From NCBI RefSeq assembly GCF_000321225.1, contig NW_004452157.1, positions 52,771 to 116,770 on the forward strand: 64,000 nucleotides of DNA. The letters run 5' to 3'. Below are positions 57,380-64,000 of this stretch, in pieces. Made by a program: the position numbers and the translations under genes. Every line of letters begins with the position of its first letter. Position 1 is the stretch's first letter. The notes beneath the pieces were generated by a model. That model made no database searches, was not told where the DNA came from, and worked only from the letters and a program-made list of their open reading frames with translations. Source of the stretch: Odobenus rosmarus divergens (taxonomy: Eukaryota > Chordata > Mammalia > Carnivora > Odobenidae).

Positions 57380-59390
57380 CGTTAAAGAGTTACCCTGCTG
57401 TGAAAATAAAGCATACATACATGGTAAAGTTAAATAACATTATGAAAGATATATAAAAGATAAATATAACAACAATTAAGTAATCACAAATACTTATCAA
57501 ATTGAATTGTTGAGGTTTGTAAAAAAATAAAAGGAGTGCTTTGTCTATTTCCTTATATATCTTTCAGTTATATATGTTAACAAAGCAAACACAAACCCAG
57601 AAGATGTCCTAGAATACTTATGAAGAAACATGCAAATGTGGGGGACGCATTTGTGTTGTGGGACAGGTAAGATTGCAGATTACAATTTTTCAGGTTTTGT
57701 GGAATTGTATAATATACACCTTGGGAAATAAATACCTAACCTCTTGAAGAGACAGAGTAGGGTAGATTTGGGTGGTCGACAATCATAGATCAAAGGGCCA
57801 ACATCTGGTTTGCAACAGATACTTGCTTCAAATTGAGTCATGTCTATAGAAGGCTTAAATAGGATGAAACATCATGAAAAAGAGTTGCTCCCAACATTAA
57901 TAATCACAACATCTCACTGGACACCAGAAAGCCATTCCTCCCTTATCTCAGCCTGTCATTTAAAATAGACTAGCTTTGCTTTCAAATTTCTCCCTTGGAG
58001 TTTCTGGTGGTTTTGACATTTTGCTAGCTGTTCTTTTAGAATTGCTTTTTTTTTTTTTTTCATAGAAAAAGAAAAAGTTCCTTGGTGAAACAGAGTATCT
58101 ATGAGGTTCATTGCTTTGCTGAGGCATATACCATGTGAACCAAACAACCTCTCTCCAAAGCACTCTCATCTCTCCTGTAAAAACTTCACTATAGGATTTG
58201 TTGCTCACTAATGCTCAGAAGGTGTTTTATTTTATATACAGATTGACATTAATGTAGGCATTGGCTACAAAGATTTCATAACCAACATAATGCATGAGAT
58301 AGTGAGTGATGAGAAGTAAGGAAAGGGAAACAAAACTGACTTTGCATTTTGTCTTCCAGCCATTATTCCCTATTTTACATATGGGAGAGAATGACAACAG
58401 AACTAAGGACTTATGACTAAAGCTAAATATATCAATATACCAGACACACATCCTTAATCCCCAAATCCAGTGTATTATTTATGGGCTACATCAAGTTGCT
58501 TTCAACCACAAGTTGATATAGATACAACCCTCTATATATGTTGCTTCCAATGGTTACTTGGTTTGTCTCATCTATAGTCCTTTTCTTTTAACTTAGAAAA
58601 AGTGCTCGAACCCCTCTTATCCATGGAAGTTTCTGCCCAGATAGCAGAACACTTGTGCAAAGCTGTTAAGTTATCTTTCTGGACTGTTCTCTGTAGTCCA
58701 CTGCCCTGTGGTTCCCAAGACTGGAAACCTGGGGTATTCTCATGTGCAGAGAATTGATTTGGAAACCTTTAGCATTGATGAGACTCTTTTCATTGAAGCA
58801 CTCAGTTTAATCATTCCATGGATAAAAGATGGTCACATTTCCTTGCTTTGTAATTTGATGACCAGAGCCCATTATTATTATAAATGTATCTCTCTGTCTT
58901 TCAACAATTTTTATGAATACAATCAAAAGGTAAAACATTGTGTCTCATGTGTCTTAGAGACATCTCCTTCTTGGTCCCCGTGTACCTCTACTGTTCTTTG
59001 TGTTTCTCAATGATCACGTATTCAGGCTTTTAAGAGGTAAGCGGAATGCAAGTTATGGATGCTGGCTGTGCAGGACTTCCAAAGATGGCAAGTGCAGCTG
59101 GAAAGCAGGTCTGTCAGATTTCCAGGGTCAAAAATGTCATGAGTAAAACCTATAGAGGTCAGAGTTGAGTGACACAGGTAAAGGGGGGGTTTGGCACTCA
59201 CCTGTAGCCCACTGAGAAAGTGCAGTTCTGAGATATTCAATGGTAATCATTTTTTAGCTCTGTGTAAATAATTTTAAATCAACGATTATTTTATATTTGC
59301 ACAATTGTGTCAAAACTGACATTGGCAATTCTTTTTAGATGTGTCACTATTTCTAGATTTAACCATGGGAACTTTGAGTTTGTCCTGTTT
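57380..59390. other. Unassigned non-coding stretch
   Basis: Contains a T-run (58047-58061). A 101-codon plus-strand ORF (58708-59013) shows no domain. No gene or repeat recognised. Confidence 0.45.
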
Positions 59391-59406
59391 TAAATCTGGT
59401 TCCCTA

Positions 59407-59523
59407 GGGGTGCCCGGCTGGCTCAGTCGGTAGAGCATGTGACTCTGGATCTTGGGGTTGTAAGTTTGAGCCCCACGTTGGGTATAGAGATTACTTAAAA
59501 AATAAAATTAAAAACATTTTAAA
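59407..59523 (+). mobile_element. tRNA-Lys-like SINE, short form
   Basis: The head reads 'gcccggctggctcagtcggt' and continues to 'gagccccacgttgggt', very close to a tRNA-Lys gene with A and B boxes, followed by 'agattacttaaaaaataaaa'. TSD 'aaatctggttcccta' is identical at 59392-59406 and 59524-59538. The anticodon-loop region is altered and the 3' part is SINE tail, so it is a retroposon and not a tRNA gene. Confidence 0.92.
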
Positions 59524-59539
59524 AAATCTGGTTCCCTAT

Positions 59540-59890
59540 ATGTATTTATTCTACAGGGATTACTGTATAAATGACATAGTGAGGAAGTGCTCTCAGGTGA
59601 AACCAGTAAAAGAGCAAAACTCAAAAACAAAAACCAAAAAAGTGCAGGAGAAGAAACTGGGCAAACATGTTTCAGGAGAAATCCAGCTTCAGCCTGATTC
59701 CACCAGAGGCAAGTCGGCTGGGCTGTGTCAGGGTGTTGTATAAATGATGCTTCTTTCGAAGGTTATTCTTAGCTGACTGAAGCTGTATAATTTGAGATTT
59801 GTAAGAGGATATACCCCTATTACTCCTATGGTCCTGATGAGTAAGCAATCATACTTCATTCAGATTTCCTTAGTTTTTACCTAATGTCCT
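59540..59890. other. Unassigned non-coding stretch
   Basis: A 67-codon ORF rich in Lys has no recognisable identity. Confidence 0.5.
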
Positions 59891-59894
59891 CTTT

Positions 59895-60290
59895 CTCTTC
59901 CAGGATCTCATATAGGATACTACATTACATCTTAATAGTTATGTCTCCTTAGGTTCCTCTGGGTTGTAAGAATTTCTTAGATTGTCCTTGTCTTGATGAC
60001 CTTGACAATTATGAAGAGTACCGCTTTGTGTTTATAGAATGTACTTTTATTTGTATTTATCTGATGGTTTTCTCATTAATGTCTCATAAATGTGTATAGA
60101 TTTTAGGAGAAAGATCACAGAAATGAAGTGCCGTTTTAATTACATCATATTAGGGGTACCTACTATCAACGTGACTATCATTGCTGATGTTGACCTTGAT
60201 CACCTCGCTAGATAATGTTTGCCAGTTTTTCCTCTATGAAGTCATTCCTCCAAAACATTTCTCGTACTGTAGTTTTTAGAAGGCCACTTA
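59895..60290 (-). mobile_element. Old L1 3' UTR fragment (antisense)
   Basis: 'tagttatgtctccttaggtt', 'gatggttttctcattaatgt' and 'tgttgaccttgatcacctcg' occur in the order of a well-known antisense old L1 UTR. Confidence 0.65.
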
Positions 60291-60369
60291 AATCTATAAA
60301 GAGAATGCATTTTTGCTTCCTACTCAATCAGTGGTGCACTCTTTCTTTTTTTCATATACACTTTAAAAA

Positions 60370-60560
60370 AAAATCCCAAATCTGAAGGACAAACAAGGTC
60401 CATATCAGGCAGGATCAGGTGAATGGTGTTGAGGATTTTGAATTTTGTCCAGAGAATAAGAATAGTCATTGTTAGGGAGTGAGAGGTTAAACAGAGGAGT
60501 GACATATTAAGAGGCATCCTTGGGGATCTGGAAAACTGTGGCATTAAATCTATTTAAATA
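60370..60560. repeat. Probable ancient dispersed repeat
   Basis: 'gaattttgtccagagaataa' followed by 'aacagaggagtgacatatta' resembles the same unnamed family suspected at 29.1 kb. Confidence 0.4.
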
Positions 60561-60564
60561 GAGC

Positions 60565-61005
60565 AGAGCTTGATTCTGATGAAAGCCTACTTACTTTTGG
60601 CCAAATGAAGGATACTTATATGAATAGCAATACTAGTTCTAGATTTTTTTTTTCACCTCTCTAAGACATTATTTTATGTTGTGGCATCCATCTCGAAACT
60701 CTACTCTTGCTGACCCTGACAGGTGAGGTTGGGAAGAGTCTAGCTGTGTTTTGGTTCTGGAGACTGTAGAGCCCCCTTGTGAACTGCTTCTATGCCCTCT
60801 TGTTACTTCCCTCAGATATTCACTTCTTTGAGAATCCAAACTGCAAAAGCAATGGACCTGGGAGGGGTGAACTTGGAATCTGGAGGCTGACAGGGTTCTA
60901 TGGAAAAGCAACAGCTATGAACTGGGAGAAAGTTAAGCTGCCTCTCACCTTCCCCTCTCCATCTTTCCTCAGGACTGGTGTTCAAGCTGTGCAGGTTAAC
61001 ATGAG
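60565..61005. other. Unassigned non-coding stretch
   Basis: Overlapping ORFs of 79-84 codons on both strands; no motif or repeat recognised. Confidence 0.45.
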
Positions 61006-61024
61006 TAGCTATGGATAGACTTTT

Positions 61025-61204
61025 TTTTTTTTTTAATAATTTTTTTATTGTTATGTTAACCACCATACATTACATCATTAGTTTGTGATGTAGTGTTCCA
61101 TGATTCATTGTTTGTGCATAACACCCAGTGCTCCATGCAGAGTGTGCCCTCTTTAATACCCATCACCAGGCCAACCCATCCCCCCACCCCCCTCCCCTCT
61201 AGAA
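61025..61204 (-). mobile_element. Truncated carnivore L1 with perfect 15-bp TSD
   Basis: Young L1 3' module on the minus strand, from 'agaggggagggg' to 'aacataacaataaaaaaatt'. 'tatggatagactttt' is identical at 61010-61024 and 61205-61219. Confidence 0.95.
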
Positions 61205-61219
61205 TATGGATAGACTTTT

Positions 61220-62525
61220 AATTGGATTAAATATCAATTTACTTTAATGGCAGCAATTAGAGAATTGACCAAATCCATCGAGACTCTTGAGGCAGAGAAA
61301 GAGTTAGAAATTAAGACAGGAATTTACTGTTGTTTCTGGGCTGCTGCCAGCTCCTTAAACCCATTCTAAGGGATATCCTCACCTCCCTTTCCCAAATAGA
61401 ATTTGCTTTAGAGTTTTCGCCCTCCCCTCACCCCTACATGCACAGCTACTCTTTTCTTTTAGTGTGTTTGTCACTGTCTGCCTCTTCTCCCTTCACCCTC
61501 CACCAGTAACTCCACCTCACCCCCACCACCTTGTCTATCCCAACCACTCCCTTTTCTTTCTCTCTTCCTCCCTCCTTCTCTCTCTTTCTTTCTTTCTCTT
61601 TCTCCTTCTTTCTAAAATTTTTATTGATTGCTTTATGAAAGTGAAAATACATGAAAAATTATGAAGAAATTATATATGATAATATTATATCAGGAAAAAC
61701 TTCATAAGAGTCATCTCCTTTATGTGGCGAAATGAGTTCCCAGGAGAAATAATAAGAGGCCAATATCACTTCAGTTATTTAACCCTCAACTCTACAAAAT
61801 AACCAGGGATATGTGGCCAGGAAGGCCCTAGCCTCAGCTATATTGGAATGAAGAAAATAATCTTAACAGGATTTTTCTATGTTCAGCTCAGTTTTTCTCT
61901 AGGATGAGTTGTAACTCTTGCTGAAATGAACTGTATCTACCCTCGGTAAGAATCACTGCTTTCCTGTTGGCCACATTCATCAGAAACTAGAACAGTAACA
62001 ACAACAACAAATTCAGGATGCTCCTCTCAAGAAGAAAACTGTTCTTATAAAGAAACCTGTTCTTGTTGGCAAAAATTAAATTTGATATTGAGGGACCTAA
62101 GTTCTTATGCTAGGCCTGTTCCTGATTTCATGATCAGGAGAGAAAATCCTCTGACACTTCAGGACAAAATTTCCTCATTATATATCACTTCCTGAAGTGT
62201 CTGTATGTAATTTTTTCCCCCCACAGTGAGTAAAGCAGTAAAGCTTTTCTCACAAGAACACCTGTTTTCCTAATACAAGTTTTCAGTGAGGTCTACTTCT
62301 TATTTTCTATATTCTAGCCCTATAGATCATTGTAGCCCTGTAAACCTTTTAACATAAAATATGTAAACATAAACATTGATGGCTACACTGAGGCAGTTCA
62401 GTGTCCTTATTGCCTGGCACTCTAGGGTAGGGCTAACGGAAAAGGGGTTGCTCTTTTCTGTTATCCCTTGATCTTCCTGAAACTTACTTACTTTGATTCC
62501 ATAAACCAATAGGACCTCCTCATGT
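61220..62525. other. Unassigned stretch with a pyrimidine tract
   Basis: A CT-rich low-complexity tract lies at about 61545-61615 and gives spurious Arg/Glu/Lys-rich antisense ORFs. Nothing else recognised. Confidence 0.5.
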
Positions 62526-62529
62526 GATG

Positions 62530-62715
62530 CATACTTTATGAATCATTTTCACAAGTATCTTAGTTGATCTCTTTAATTTGGGAATTACTAACTCCATTTT
62601 ATAGATGAAGATCTTGGAGTTGAAAAGGAAACATAATTTGCTTGGTGACGCAGGGCTAGCAAATGGCAGAGCTGGAACACAGTGCTGGATCTGTCTCCAA
62701 AGCCCCATAGTTTTC
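62530..62715 (-). repeat. MIR fossil
   Basis: 'actccattttatagatgaag' and 'gggctagcaaatggcagagc' are reverse-MIR landmarks. Confidence 0.75.
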
Positions 62716-62719
62716 TCAT

Positions 62720-63435
62720 TGTACCCCCCTGCACTTCTCAAGCCTTTTTGCGACCTCAGCCTAGGAACATACAGAGGTTTACGTGCTGAATACCCCTTAT
62801 TCTCTGTTTATGTTTCGTCAAATAACCCCACACACTGTTTTAGTCAGTTTCCAAAGCACCTTTCTCTACATGTAATTTTTCATTCACAGGAAAGCAAATG
62901 CAAATTCTTTTGGAGTTTATGCCTCAAACTTGAACAAATTAGTTCTTTATGTGAGTAGCCAAGAATTGGATCCATTTTGCCAATCTTTTTTTAGATCCCT
63001 CTTCCCCTAGCATCCTTACCCAATGTCATCTCAGCAGGCCAGAACCCCTAACGGTGTTTGACTCGACTTTGAGAAAGCAGCTTTTTGGAGTAACAACTTA
63101 CTTATATCAAACTCCTGTCTTGTTGATCTGAGTTGCAAATCCCTCCTAATAAAGCTTTAATTCAGGACAATAAATAAATAAAAAGAAAAATCTTCTTCTA
63201 TTGTTTGTCTTGCAGTTTTCCTACTAGTGTGATTCTCTGAGAAAAAGCCTGTCTTTCTAGAAATCAGACTTACCAACATATCTGGAAACCAAGAGGCCAG
63301 AGCAGAGTTAATCAGCAGGCAACACCATTGGTTTCTCCAGAAGAAGCTAGGAGATGGAGTATTTGTAGTTGGTACGGTGAGGCTGGACCTATGGTAGTCG
63401 TGGTGGTGGTGGTAGTTGAGTGAAAATAATTATAA
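62720..63435. other. Unassigned non-coding stretch
   Basis: Includes a short (GGT)n tract at about 63400-63416. No gene or repeat called. Confidence 0.5.
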
Positions 63436-63439
63436 TCAT

Positions 63440-63580
63440 AATCATGATAGCTGCTTTTTACTGCTAAGCACTATAGTAAATATAGTAACACATTGCCTCA
63501 CTTAAAACTCCTAAAAAGTCCATCAGGCAGATAATAGTTCTCCATTGTTCAGATGAGAAAACCAAGGCGTTGTCAGGATC
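63440..63580 (-). repeat. MIR fossil
   Basis: 'tactgctaagcactatagta', 'gcctcacttaaaactcctaa' and 'agatgagaaaaccaagg' are in reverse-MIR order. Confidence 0.7.
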
Positions 63581-63829
63581 TCATGATCTACTCCACTATT
63601 CACAATGTGCTTCATGACCAAGGCAAAAGGGGTATCAAAGAGCTGTCTATCCAGTACTCAATGTTGATGGTATTTATCTTGTTACTCTTCTTCCATGCTC
63701 CAGGCCCTGCTGCACTGTGGCTGACTCATTATATCTCTTCTGTCCTTTCCAGGTATAGGGAGGGAAAGCTGGAAAAGCTAGCCAGTGCTATGTCCTTTAG
63801 TTCACTAAATGGTTCTCATTGTCTGTAAA

Positions 63830-63985
63830 ATAGAAGCAGTGGGGTAGGACTTGGGGTTTGGTCATCTTGACTTCTTATCTTCCAGTTTGTGATGTGACCT
63901 TGGGCAGGACTTTTTACCTCCTAGATAGTGACTTCCTTACCTTAAACATAGGGATTGAGTGAGAAGATCACTAAGGTTCTTACCC
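63830..63985 (+). repeat. MIR fossil
   Basis: 'tttgtgatgtgaccttgggc' followed by 'accttaaacatagggattga' is the forward MIR core. Confidence 0.65.
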
Positions 63986-64000
63986 GTTACAGAATTGTGT

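Noticed and set aside
59407..59480. Functional tRNA-Lys gene
   Set aside because: Flanked by a retroposon TSD, followed by a SINE tail, and with an altered anticodon region.
1..64000. CRISPR array, operon or bacterial-type system
   Set aside because: No regularly spaced repeats with unique spacers. The window is mammalian by its SINE, L1 and MIR content.

Overview
This is a gene-poor, AT-rich mammalian nuclear window, apparently from a caniform carnivore. The best evidence is about 18 copies of the carnivore tRNA-Lys-derived SINE (SINEC) and many carnivore L1 3' ends. The SINE consensus (tail-side core 'gcagggggagtgggagaggg', head 'gagccacccaggcgcccc') looks more like bears, seals and mustelids than dog; that lineage call comes from memory and is an inference. 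I see no intact protein-coding gene, no functional RNA gene, no CRISPR array and no promoter I could defend. The window reads as intergenic or deep intronic DNA built by layers of retrotransposition.

Layout. 0-7 kb: L1 and SINE copies, MIR/L2 fossils, and one target site (5.62-6.01 kb) hit twice in succession. 6.9-9.7 kb: a decayed endogenous retrovirus gag-pro-pol segment on the minus strand, with a recognisable protease active-site region and reverse-transcriptase YxDD box. 9.9-16 kb: old L1 3' ends, MIR and SINEs. 16.74-19.59 kb: the most gene-like object, a full-length processed retrocopy of a C2H2 zinc-finger mRNA that I recognise as ZNF200. It is on the minus strand, is bounded by a 17-bp target-site duplication (TSD), and is broken by at least five nonsense codons while keeping frame over about 382 codons. 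19.7-31 kb: mostly unassigned DNA with SINEs, an ERVL-MaLR-like LTR, and a truncated L1 carrying a probable 3' transduction (25.28-25.50 kb). 31.3-33.8 kb: an old L1 with three nested insertions. 36.7 kb: an 87-bp L1 with a perfect 19-bp TSD. 39.1-43.3 kb: an old L1 split by a 3.2-kb younger L1 whose ORF2 still shows the FADD catalytic box. 44-64 kb: more L1 3' ends, SINEs (one at 59.4 kb unusually tRNA-like), MIR/L2 fossils and long unassigned stretches.

The elements do not form a pathway. Their relation is temporal: MIR, L2, hAT and old L1 form the substrate; younger L1s supplied the machinery that mobilised the SINEs and probably the ZNF200 mRNA. Nested insertions and TSDs give a relative order of events. 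Repeat family names are from memory of consensus sequences; RepeatMasker was not available.
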